A stretch of DNA of 64,000 nucleotides from Xanthomonas fragariae. Lineage in GTDB: Bacteria > Pseudomonadota > Gammaproteobacteria > Xanthomonadales > Xanthomonadaceae. The notes below the pieces were generated by a model. The model was not told where the DNA came from and ran no database searches. It worked only from the letters and a program-made list of their open reading frames with translations. Each line of letters starts with the position of its first letter. Position 1 is the first letter of the stretch. The position numbers and the translations under genes are program-made. Positions 19,112-27,105 of this stretch are shown here, piece by piece. Location of the stretch: NCBI RefSeq assembly GCF_900183975.1, contig NZ_LT853882.1:310001-374000 (forward strand), in the 5' to 3' direction.

Positions 19112-20587
19112 TTGATCACTGCAGAGCAGTTCCAGCGCCAGGCCGCTGAAGGTCACACCCGTATCCCCGTTGTCCGCGAAGTGCTGTCCGATCTGGACAC
19201 GCCGCTGTCGGTCTATCTGAAGCTCGCCGACGGCGCCTACACCTATCTGTTCGAATCGGTCGAAGGCGGTGAACGCTTCGGGCGCTATTCCATCATCGGC
19301 CTGCCGGCGCGGCGCGTATACAGCTTCCGCGGCCACACGCTGGACATCAGCGAGCACGGCGAAGTGCTCGAAACCCGCGAGGTCGCCGACCCGCTGGCCG
19401 AGGTCGACGCCCTGCGCGCCGAGCACTCGGTGCCGCAGCTCGATGGCTTGCCCGGCTTCACCGGCGGCCTGGTTGGCTGGTTCGGCTTCGAGTGCATCCA
19501 GTACATCGAACCGCGGCTGGGCAGCGGCGACAAACCCGACGAACTCGGCACCCCCGACATCCTGCTGATGCTCTCCGAAGAGCTGGCGGTGTTCGACAAT
19601 CTCAAGGGGCGTTTGTACCTGATCGTGCATGCCGACCCGCGCCAACCGCAGGCCTACGTGCGCGCCAACCGGCGTCTGGACGAGCTGGCGCATCGCTTGC
19701 GTCAGGGTGGCGCAGGTTATCCGCAGGCGCAGATTTCCGACGCGATCGACGAAGCGGATTTCCACTCCTCATTCACCCGCGAGGAATATCACGCGGTGGT
19801 GCGCAAGGCGCAGGAATACGTGCGCGCTGGCGACATCTTCCAGGTGGTACCGTCGCAGCGGTTACGCGTACCTTTCCGTGCGCGCTCGGTGGACGTGTAT
19901 CGCGCCTTGCGGGCGCTCAATCCATCGCCGTACATGTATTTTCTCGATGTCGGTGGCACGCAGGTCGTCGGCTCATCGCCGGAAATTCTGGCGCGTTTGC
20001 GCGATGGCGTGGTGACCGTGCGGCCGATTGCCGGCACCCGTCCGCGCGGTGCCACGGCCGAGCAGGACAAGGCGCTGGAAGCCGAGCTTCTGGCTGATCC
20101 GAAGGAACGCGCCGAGCACGTGATGCTGATCGATCTGGGTCGCAACGATGTCGGCCGCGTCGCCGAACCTAGCACAGTGACAGTCGGCGAGCAATTCGTG
20201 ATCGAACGCTATAGCCATGTCATGCACATCGTCAGCGAAGTCACCGGCACGCTCAAAGCGGGCCTGAATTACAGCGATGTGCTACGCGCCACCTTTCCGG
20301 CCGGCACCGTCAGCGGCGCGCCGAAGATTCGCGCGCTGGAGATCATCCGCGAGCTGGAGCCGGTCAAGCGCAACGTGTATTCGGGCGCGGTTGGCTACAT
20401 CGGCTGGCACGGCGATGCCGATACGGCGATTGCCATCCGCACCGCGGTCATCCAGGACGGCTATCTCTACGTGCAGGCCGGCGGCGGTGTGGTCTACGAC
20501 TCCGACCCCGACCTGGAGTGGCAGGAGACGATGAACAAAGGCCGCGCGCTGTTCCGCGCGGTTGCCCAGGCAGCCAAGGGGCTGTGA
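19112..20587 (+). CDS. trpE: Anthranilate synthase component I
   Basis: 491 aa from a TTG start preceded by AAGGAAAG at proper spacing; an ATG at 19067 would add 15 residues without family similarity. TrpE converts chorismate and ammonia to anthranilate, with TrpG supplying ammonia from glutamine. Visible are SVYLKLADGAYTYLFESVEGGE (feedback-site region near the N-terminus), PSPYMYFLD, SSPEILARL, PIAGTRPRG and AGTVSGAPKIRALE. Its partner trpG is not adjacent: it lies at 30727, separated by a 10-kb island on the opposite strand. Confidence 0.96.
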   Translation: MITAEQFQRQAAEGHTRIPVVREVLSDLDTPLSVYLKLADGAYTYLFESVEGGERFGRYSIIGLPARRVYSFRGHTLDISEHGEVLETREVADPLAEVDALRAEHSVPQLDGLPGFTGGLVGWFGFECIQYIEPRLGSGDKPDELGTPDILLMLSEELAVFDNLKGRLYLIVHADPRQPQAYVRANRRLDELAHRLRQGGAGYPQAQISDAIDEADFHSSFTREEYHAVVRKAQEYVRAGDIFQVVPSQRLRVPFRARSVDVYRALRALNPSPYMYFLDVGGTQVVGSSPEILARLRDGVVTVRPIAGTRPRGATAEQDKALEAELLADPKERAEHVMLIDLGRNDVGRVAEPSTVTVGEQFVIERYSHVMHIVSEVTGTLKAGLNYSDVLRATFPAGTVSGAPKIRALEIIRELEPVKRNVYSGAVGYIGWHGDADTAIAIRTAVIQDGYLYVQAGGGVVYDSDPDLEWQETMNKGRALFRAVAQAAKGL

Positions 20588-20719
20588 TGGACGGGCAGGG
20601 CGGCGCGCTGCTGGCCAAGGGCGTTATGCCGGGGCGCGCAGTTCGCAGGCATCTGCGCACCCCAGCTAGAAAACGTCGCTGGATCGCACGCATTTCCACA
20701 TCTCCCAGCAAACCGCAAC
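20588..20719. other. Junction between trpE and the island
   Basis: 132 bp between the trpE stop and the convergent end of the glutamine synthetase-like gene. No gene, IS end or clear terminator is visible. The left border of the island must lie here or just inside the next gene. Confidence 0.35.
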
Positions 20720-22072
20720 TCAACCTCTTTCGAATCCTCTGAGCAATTCCCAATCCGTAACGCGCCTATCGTATTCGGCTTGTTCCCATTGCGCGGCGTG
20801 TATGTAGTGGTTGACGACCTCATCGCCTAGCACCTCGTGCAGCCATTTCGATTGCGAACTGATGTCGATGGCAGCTCTCAGCGTTTTCGGAATCTCCGGT
20901 AATCCTTTACCGTGATAAGCGTCGCCCGCAAATGGTTCTGGCAACGACAGTTTCTCGTCGATGCCTGCCAGACCTGCCGCAATCAGGCCCGCGAAGGCGA
21001 GGTAAGGATTCATATCCGCACCGCCTATACGGCACTCTACGCGGACAGCGTCTGAACCTTGGCCACAAACGCGGAAGCCAGTCGTCCGATTTTCATGCCC
21101 CCAAGCGACCTTGGTCGGCGCGAATGTACCGATCTGGAATCTCTTGTAGGAGTTAATGTATGGCGCGAGTAGAAGAGTAATATCTCCTGCGTATTTGAGC
21201 ATTCCGCTTAAATAGCGCTGCATTACATCGGACATGCCGTGGGAAGCCGCCTGATCGTAAAAAAGGGATCGGCCTTCCAGCGACCAGAGCGACGAATGAA
21301 CATGGCTGGACGACCCAGCAAGCTCATCATCCCATTTCGCCATGTAAGTGATCGCTTTGCCGTGCTGAGCAGCGATTTCCTTACTTCCATGTTTGATAAT
21401 CGTATGATGATCTGCCATCAGCAAAGGATCCGCATAGCGAACATTAATTTCTGCTTGACCAGGGCCTCCTTCGCCCTTGGTGCATTCAATTGCGATCCCC
21501 GCACCGTAAAGTCCGTTTCTGATCGGGCGCATCACATGCTCCTGACGCGTCGTCGACAGGATATGGTAATCCTGATTGTAATTCCCCAGTGTCTCCATTC
21601 CATGGTATTTTTTTTTCCATATCGCATCATAAGAATCGTCGAACAAATAGAACTCGAGCTCTGAGGCGAAGCTGGCGCGCATACCTCGATCGGATAACCG
21701 CTGCAACTGCTTTTTCAGAATCTGCCTTGGAGAATGACCCACCGGCATGCCGTTATCGTCGTAGACATCGCAAATCACCAGCGCGGTTGCGTTCAGCCAT
21801 GGAAGCAGCCTCAAGGTGGAGAGGTCAGGCTTGAGTACGAAGTCACCATAACCCCCGGTCCAGCTGGCGCTCGCGTAGCCTGGTACAGGTACCATGTCCA
21901 TGTCGTCAGCCAACAGATAATTACAAGCATGATTTTTTTCATAGCCATGACGGATAAAAAAATCGGCATGACAGCGCTTTCCCATGAGGCGGCCCTGCAT
22001 ATCCACCATGCACACCATTACGGTGTCGATTACACCGGAAGCAACCGCTACTTCAAGTTCATCTTGTTTCAT
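20720..22072 (-). CDS. PuuA/GlnT-like glutamine synthetase homolog (gamma-glutamyl-amine ligase)
   Basis: 450 aa, glutamine synthetase fold of the type that ligates glutamate to amines (PuuA, gamma-glutamylpolyamine synthetase). ATP and metal motifs are intact: ASELEFYLF, GPGQAEINVRY, the KHGSKEIAAQHGKAITYMAKW block, SSSHVHSSLW, NSYKRFQIG and ENRTTGFRV. It is the last gene of the island cluster, 127 nt after metA. Together with the PuuD-like hydrolase it suggests that an amine is gamma-glutamylated and later released. My best guess for the substrate is serinol or the amino-acid product. Primary glutamine synthesis is unlikely. Confidence 0.85.
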   Translation of the reverse strand: MKQDELEVAVASGVIDTVMVCMVDMQGRLMGKRCHADFFIRHGYEKNHACNYLLADDMDMVPVPGYASASWTGGYGDFVLKPDLSTLRLLPWLNATALVICDVYDDNGMPVGHSPRQILKKQLQRLSDRGMRASFASELEFYLFDDSYDAIWKKKYHGMETLGNYNQDYHILSTTRQEHVMRPIRNGLYGAGIAIECTKGEGGPGQAEINVRYADPLLMADHHTIIKHGSKEIAAQHGKAITYMAKWDDELAGSSSHVHSSLWSLEGRSLFYDQAASHGMSDVMQRYLSGMLKYAGDITLLLAPYINSYKRFQIGTFAPTKVAWGHENRTTGFRVCGQGSDAVRVECRIGGADMNPYLAFAGLIAAGLAGIDEKLSLPEPFAGDAYHGKGLPEIPKTLRAAIDISSQSKWLHEVLGDEVVNHYIHAAQWEQAEYDRRVTDWELLRGFERG

Positions 22073-22199
22073 AGATTAGATTTCTCACCATTTAGATTGA
22101 CGATAGTCATCCGCTTAAATTTATTCGTGGAAATCGAAATATCTAGTGCTGATGAATTAGAGAAATTCACGCTTTGCGCTAGATGAGCGGAATTTTCAT

Positions 22200-23111
22200 T
22201 CATGGAAAAATTTTAGGCCCAACGTGGCTTTTAAACATCTGCGTGAGCCAGTTTCCGAACAGCAGATGAGCGTGACTGTGCCATTGATTTTTTGGCTGGA
22301 TATCTTCACGATCATCGGGGAAATAATTTTTTGGAAAATTAATTTCTCTTCCCATTTTTAGGTCGCGAAAGTATTCGTCTGCCAGAGTGTGCGATTCGTA
22401 TTCAATATGATTAAAGAAATGAAGCGCGTGATGTTTGGGGTCGCTAAGTAAACACAGGCCAGTGTCCGGCGAGTCAATCAGAACGGAGACGCCGCTATCG
22501 ACCGGGATATCGGCCTGCCGCATTTCTGTCCAGCGCGACACTGGGATATAGAAATCGTCGGATAATCCACTCAAATATGGAGATTCTCCCTTTAGAATAT
22601 AATGCCGAAAAACACCAAAAGCTTTCTCATCTAAAGTGTACTTTGGCATCCCGTGAAAATAATACATAGCCGCTTGTGCCCCCCAGCAGATGTTTAAGCA
22701 GCTTCGGACATTGGTCTGTGTCCAACGTAAAATTTTTGTCAGTTCTTCCCAATAGTCAACGCGTTCAAACGGAATCTTTTCGACAGGGGCGCCGGTAATA
22801 ATGAATCCGTCGAACATCTGTTCCTTTATATCTACCCAGCTCTCATAAAACGACACCAAGTGTGCGATTGGAGTATTTTTTGGTGCATGGCTCGAAGTTC
22901 TTATAAGTATCAATTCGACATGGAAAGGTGTAGCACCCAGTAGACGTGCTATTTGAGTTTCAGTACTTGTCTTGTTAGGCATGAGATTTAATAAGCCTAC
23001 CCGGAGCGCACGCTGATGCGGATCGACAAGTATTTCTTCGTCTATTAGTGTGAGTCCTTCTGTCTCCAATATATGACGAGAAGGCAAACCCTTTGGCATT
23101 TTTATAGGCAT
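22200..23111 (-). CDS. metA: MetA-family homoserine O-acyltransferase, predicted acetyl-CoA specific
   Basis: 303 aa. The catalytic triad is intact at the E. coli positions: Cys142 in NICWGAQAAMYY, His235 and Glu237 in FNHIEYESHTL. Residue 111, in TGAPVEKIPF, is Glu. Work on MetA homologs showed that Glu at this position goes with acetyl-CoA (Bacillus cereus type) and Gly with succinyl-CoA (E. coli type). It should therefore make O-acetylhomoserine, the substrate expected by the sulfhydrylase-like enzyme encoded in the same cluster. It may serve the secondary pathway rather than methionine synthesis. Confidence 0.88.
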   Translation of the reverse strand: MPIKMPKGLPSRHILETEGLTLIDEEILVDPHQRALRVGLLNLMPNKTSTETQIARLLGATPFHVELILIRTSSHAPKNTPIAHLVSFYESWVDIKEQMFDGFIITGAPVEKIPFERVDYWEELTKILRWTQTNVRSCLNICWGAQAAMYYFHGMPKYTLDEKAFGVFRHYILKGESPYLSGLSDDFYIPVSRWTEMRQADIPVDSGVSVLIDSPDTGLCLLSDPKHHALHFFNHIEYESHTLADEYFRDLKMGREINFPKNYFPDDREDIQPKNQWHSHAHLLFGNWLTQMFKSHVGPKIFP

Positions 23112-23199
23112 GCACTTTTAGCCTCAGCTAAGTATCCTTCGATTTCTTATGAAGAGACTGCAAGTCCGTTTGGTTAAAAATCAAAGAATTTCAAGAAAA

Positions 23200-23799
23200 T
23201 TAAATGATTGCCAGGAAAGCTGCGACAATCGCATAAATAAAACCCGTAAAAAGATTTATTTTATATTCATTATCGAAAATGGAACGTGCCTTTTGTGCGA
23301 GTAGCATATATCCACCGTAGATAAAAAAAGAGATGACCATTCCTGCCAGACTCAATGTAATCGCCTGCTGGACGTAAGAGAATCGAGGACTGATAAAGCT
23401 GGGATAGGTGAGTAGGGTCGCGAGCCATCCCTTTGGGTTAGTCAGTGCAACAAGTAATGTATCGGCAAAGATTTTCCAAGGGCCGGAATCCATTACTTGT
23501 ACGCCGCGCTGCCCCGGCTTGTAGAAAAACGCTACGAGCGCAAGGTACGTGAGATAGATCGCACCGATCCAGCGCAGGTAGTTAAGGATTAAAGGACATT
23601 CTTGAATTACTAAACCGATACCCGAAAACGCAACGGCTGCGTGAATCGCGGTAGCCAACCCAAAGCCGAACGAGCAAGGCGCTATTATCTTGATTCCATG
23701 CTTGAGCGCTTGAGCTATGGCAAACGCTACGTTCGGCCCTGGCACGGCAACTGCACACGTAAACGCAATAGCGAACAATACCGTTAACTTTATATCCAT
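23200..23799 (-). CDS. LysE/RhtB-family amino-acid exporter
   Basis: 199 aa with five to six transmembrane segments. The family signature is at the N-terminus: FAIAFTCAVAVPGPNVAFAIAQAL (P-G-P at about residues 20-22), followed by GFGLATAIHAAVAFSGIG and TNPKGWL at about residue 125. LysE-type proteins export amino acids and derivatives. In this cluster it most likely exports the amino-acid product and protects the producer. The ATG at 23799 is chosen because the upstream extension has no membrane or family character. Confidence 0.88.
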   Translation of the reverse strand: MDIKLTVLFAIAFTCAVAVPGPNVAFAIAQALKHGIKIIAPCSFGFGLATAIHAAVAFSGIGLVIQECPLILNYLRWIGAIYLTYLALVAFFYKPGQRGVQVMDSGPWKIFADTLLVALTNPKGWLATLLTYPSFISPRFSYVQQAITLSLAGMVISFFIYGGYMLLAQKARSIFDNEYKINLFTGFIYAIVAAFLAII

Positions 23800-23869
23800 A
23801 AATTTGAAAATATGTGACTGGGTATTCGCTTGAATTAATAAAAAAATCTCTTGGACATCTGCGCTGCAG

Positions 23870-24694
23870 CTATCTTGGCGATGACATCGCGGCCAAATAT
23901 ACTTGGCAGGCATTGCCGAATAACCGGAATATCCTCTGGCTGGTAACGTCGTTTGCCGCATGCCATTCTGGGTGCCACTGCAAACCGAGCTGAAAAACCG
24001 ATGTCTGGTAGGAAATGGCTTCGATTACGCCATCCTCAGCGACAGCCTCGACTTGAACTCCGGGTACCGTCTGAGTTACACCTTGATTGTGAAGTGAATT
24101 TACCCGGAGTTGATCCTGCTCGACAATGGACGCCAATAGTCCATCTGGCACGATCCGAATCGCATGTGCCGGAAGATATTGCTGATCGCGAGGTAGATTG
24201 GCGGGTTCTCTATGCACCAAGCTTGACCCCGCTACTGACAGATCGGTATTCAGAACTCCACCCCTGTGAACAGTCATTTCCTGCAGACCTCGACAAATGC
24301 CGAGGATCGGCATGGCCAGCTCTATTGCCACCGACAGCGCGACACACGATAGACGATCTCTCGGCCGGTCTCGCTCATTTTGAATGACGTCGTCTTCGGC
24401 CTGGTCCCAACCGCGTTGATGTTCGTCAAAGATGTTCGGGTCGAGATTTGACTCGTCGCCAGTCAAAACCAGACCGTCAAGACGTCGTACTAGGCCACGG
24501 ACCTTTTTAATGGTGGCATCCCGAGACAGATTTCCGTCGATTGTCGGAAGAATGACACATTCGACGGCTGCATAGGTGTCGAGCGCTTCGATATAGCGTC
24601 GTCGCAGCCAATCCCGATGAACCCCATCGTCAAGATGGCGATTTGATGTGACGCCTACAACGGGACGAATGAAATAATTGGGATCAGGCGTCAT
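23870..24694 (-). CDS. PuuD-like class I glutamine amidotransferase (gamma-glutamyl hydrolase)
   Basis: 274 aa, peptidase C26 family. The nucleophile is Cys134 in PILGICRGLQEM, with His241 and Glu243 in LGLQWHPEW completing the triad; TGDESNLDPNIF resembles the substrate loop of PuuD. PuuD releases free amines from gamma-glutamyl conjugates. The start at 24694 overlaps the desaturase gene by 11 nt; an upstream ATG at 24736 would lengthen the overlap and adds no family sequence. Its partner is the PuuA-like ligase of the same cluster. The substrate is inferred, not shown. Confidence 0.87.
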   Translation of the reverse strand: MTPDPNYFIRPVVGVTSNRHLDDGVHRDWLRRRYIEALDTYAAVECVILPTIDGNLSRDATIKKVRGLVRRLDGLVLTGDESNLDPNIFDEHQRGWDQAEDDVIQNERDRPRDRLSCVALSVAIELAMPILGICRGLQEMTVHRGGVLNTDLSVAGSSLVHREPANLPRDQQYLPAHAIRIVPDGLLASIVEQDQLRVNSLHNQGVTQTVPGVQVEAVAEDGVIEAISYQTSVFQLGLQWHPEWHAANDVTSQRIFRLFGNACQVYLAAMSSPR

Positions 24695-25781
24695 TATCAA
24701 TGTACCCCGGTTCGGTAAGGTGCATGTTGCGTTCATATAGTCGACGGTTTCGGTCGAGCAACTGGGAAATCACGCTGGGCTGCCCCGCGGAACCACGTAC
24801 AAAAAGACCTCCCCAGGAATCTGCGATCTCAGCATAGCCAGGGTCTCGCATTCGAATCTTTTGCGCGCGTTTCAACATCCAGAACGGAACGCCCGGCGAT
24901 AGATGATGCTCCAGATGGTACTCATCGGAATTAACACCGAACAACACACGTTCAATTAGGTTGCCTTTTCGATTGCGCGTTAGGTAAACATTTTTTTCTT
25001 GGACTTCACACATCGGCGAGTGTTCAGCGAGCTCAGTGAACCACCCCAATATTTGGAACGTAGTAAGGTAAGGAATCAACCAGAACAAGACCAGAAGATG
25101 TAGTGAATCGGCAATAACGAATCCTGCAATAACTAATATCCAGAACGATATAAAACCATAGGAATCAATAATGTAGCCCCATTTATCGACGCTTTTCTCA
25201 TTTTTTTCTAAAACAAGGAAACGGTTGTGCCATAGGTAGTCTAAATAGCGAAGCGTCGCACCGCCAAAAATCGCCTTCCAGACGATCAGGAACTTGTACT
25301 CTTGCGGTTCGCGGACTGTATAAACTCCAGACTTTATGAAGAACTTCAGGTCGGGATCTCTATCCGGATCACCTAGATGAGGATGATGCAGATGTACATG
25401 AGAAACACGATAAGCCCAGTGCCGTTGGAAGATAGGATAAGCGGCAAATGTGGTACCGAGGAAATTGTTCCACCATTTATTTTTTGCAAGTATTCGATGA
25501 GCCGCATCATGCGAGATGGTCGTTAGCCCACGCTGGTGCGCGCCAATGATAAGCACTGCTATCGGGTAAAGCCACCAGTCGAGCTGAATCGTTACAGCCG
25601 TACAGAAAAAAATGACTATATAATCTTTTAGGACATACAAAGCTCCAGTTATGTTGTCCGGACGCAATCCAGCCAGCTCGCGCATGATATCGCGAGAAAA
25701 TTGGAATGTAGCGAATCGCTTGTTTCTAAGCTTCCACGTCTGAGACGTTTCCATAAAAAGATTTCCTGTCAGATTGATCAT
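24684..25781 (-). CDS. rtxC: Membrane fatty-acid-desaturase-like enzyme, RtxC (dihydrorhizobitoxine desaturase) candidate
   Basis: 365 aa integral-membrane di-iron desaturase. All three histidine boxes are present: HDAAH (about residues 95-99), HVHLHHPH (about 130-137) and EYHLEHH (about 293-299), with hydrophobic segments between. In Bradyrhizobium elkanii RtxC, of this family, introduces the vinyl ether double bond that converts dihydrorhizobitoxine to rhizobitoxine. Position directly after the sulfhydrylase-like gene (ATG shares a base with its TAA) supports that role over lipid desaturation. A second ATG at 25754 has the better ribosome site (ACAGGAAA). Confidence 0.78.
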   Translation of the reverse strand: MINLTGNLFMETSQTWKLRNKRFATFQFSRDIMRELAGLRPDNITGALYVLKDYIVIFFCTAVTIQLDWWLYPIAVLIIGAHQRGLTTISHDAAHRILAKNKWWNNFLGTTFAAYPIFQRHWAYRVSHVHLHHPHLGDPDRDPDLKFFIKSGVYTVREPQEYKFLIVWKAIFGGATLRYLDYLWHNRFLVLEKNEKSVDKWGYIIDSYGFISFWILVIAGFVIADSLHLLVLFWLIPYLTTFQILGWFTELAEHSPMCEVQEKNVYLTRNRKGNLIERVLFGVNSDEYHLEHHLSPGVPFWMLKRAQKIRMRDPGYAEIADSWGGLFVRGSAGQPSVISQLLDRNRRLYERNMHLTEPGYIDNDA

Positions 25782-27103
25782 TAAATGGTGTCAAGACCCC
25801 GTTTGATGTCGTTAACAAGATCATTAACGTCTTCTATGCCGATGCATATGCGAATCGATCCGTCGAATATTCCGGCGTCTTCGCGCTGAGATTTTGGCAC
25901 AGTTGTATGGGTGGTCGAGACCGGGTGTGTTACTAGCGTTCGCGCGTCGCCCACGTTCGACACGTGATACATAAGTCGAACGTTCTGTATGAATGCCCGG
26001 CCAGCAGCCTCGTCATCCAATTCGAACATGATCATGGCGCCGTAACCGAAGCGCGCATCGACCAGTTCGTCAACGATGTCGCGCTCACGTCCGGTGGCAA
26101 GCCCTGGATACGAAACTCTTTTGACCTTGGGGTGACTCTGCAGGAAGCAGGCGACTACTGCTGCGTTTTCGCAGTGGCGTTGCATGCGTAGATGCAACGT
26201 TTCTAACCCCTGAATCAATTGAAAACTCGACAATGGACTAATTGCAGCTCCAGTATCGCGAAGCCAGGTCATGCGTGCTTTCAGCAAATAGGCGCTTGCC
26301 CCAAGGTCTTCCAGTTCACGCACAGCATCGTGCCAACGTATTCCGCCATGGGCATCGTCAGGGTTGTTGAGTAGCGGCAGGCGCGGAGACCTGTCAAAAG
26401 CGAAATTACCGTTGTCGACCACCAGCCCCCCTAGCGTGGTGCCGTGACCGCAGATGTATTTTGTGGCGGAATAGGTACTGATGGCCGCACCGAGTGAGGC
26501 GGGTTTACATACCAATGGCGTCGTTGTATTGTCCACAACCAGCGGAATGCTATGGGATCTTGCGATTTCAGCTAGCTTTGTGACCGGTAATGGAATAACG
26601 CAAGGGTTGGAAAAGACTTCGCCGAAAAACGCGATGGTTCTATCGTCGACTTGTCGATTGAACGACTCCAGCTCCCGAGGATCGGCTGATCGCGCCTCGA
26701 TGCCCAACCGTTTGAAAGTGTTGAAAAATAGATTCCAAGTATTTCCATACAGATACTTCGAAACCACCACGTTGTCGCCCGGTCGCCCGCTGCACAGGTT
26801 GATCAGTGCGAGGAAAGTAGCGGCCTGTCCGGACGCTACCGCAAGTGCATCTGCAGCACCGTCCACTTTCGCGTATCGACGTTCCAAAATTCGCGTTGTA
26901 GGATTGATGATGCGGGTGTAGGTAAATCCGTCTTTTTTAACGTTGTAGATGTCAGCAGTCTTGGCCAAGTTACCGTCGAGCTCGTAGGCGGTAGTCTGGT
27001 ATATAGGGACCGCGATAGCTTTGGTGAGAGGGTCGTGGCGATAGCCCGCATGCAGAAGAGCCGTCTCCACTGAAATTTCGCTATCTTTAACAATATCTGA
27101 CAT
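25781..27103 (-). CDS. O-acetylhomoserine sulfhydrylase-like PLP enzyme, RtxA C-terminal-domain homolog
   Basis: 440 aa, Cys/Met metabolism PLP family (fold type I). PLP-binding Lys215 lies in STYSATKYICGHG; AVPIYQTTAYEL, PTTRILERRYAKVDGA and VSHPV-like C-terminal elements (TLVTHPVSTTHTT) match OAH sulfhydrylases. In rhizobitoxine synthesis the C-terminal half of RtxA is of this kind and is thought to couple an activated homoserine with serinol instead of sulfide. The start is 2 nt after the stop of the aminotransferase gene. In B. elkanii the two are one fused protein; here they are separate genes in different frames. Confidence 0.83.
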   Translation of the reverse strand: MSDIVKDSEISVETALLHAGYRHDPLTKAIAVPIYQTTAYELDGNLAKTADIYNVKKDGFTYTRIINPTTRILERRYAKVDGAADALAVASGQAATFLALINLCSGRPGDNVVVSKYLYGNTWNLFFNTFKRLGIEARSADPRELESFNRQVDDRTIAFFGEVFSNPCVIPLPVTKLAEIARSHSIPLVVDNTTTPLVCKPASLGAAISTYSATKYICGHGTTLGGLVVDNGNFAFDRSPRLPLLNNPDDAHGGIRWHDAVRELEDLGASAYLLKARMTWLRDTGAAISPLSSFQLIQGLETLHLRMQRHCENAAVVACFLQSHPKVKRVSYPGLATGRERDIVDELVDARFGYGAMIMFELDDEAAGRAFIQNVRLMYHVSNVGDARTLVTHPVSTTHTTVPKSQREDAGIFDGSIRICIGIEDVNDLVNDIKRGLDTI

Positions 27104-27105
27104 GC

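Noticed and set aside
17500..19119. A 539-codon minus-strand open frame
   Set aside because: It runs antisense across the acetyltransferase gene, the lipid kinase gene and the trpE start. Its sequence has no domain, and the plus-strand genes are clearly real. High GC keeps antisense frames open.
22072..23199. Possible SAM riboswitch or MetJ-type control of the cluster metA
   Set aside because: The gaps before metA (88 bp) and after it (127 bp) show no SAM-riboswitch pattern or palindromic met boxes that I can see.
24684..25781. Desaturase as a membrane lipid enzyme
   Set aside because: Possible from the histidine boxes alone, but the gene overlaps its amino-acid enzyme neighbours on both sides. 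A pathway role is the simpler reading; I keep the lipid role as an alternative.
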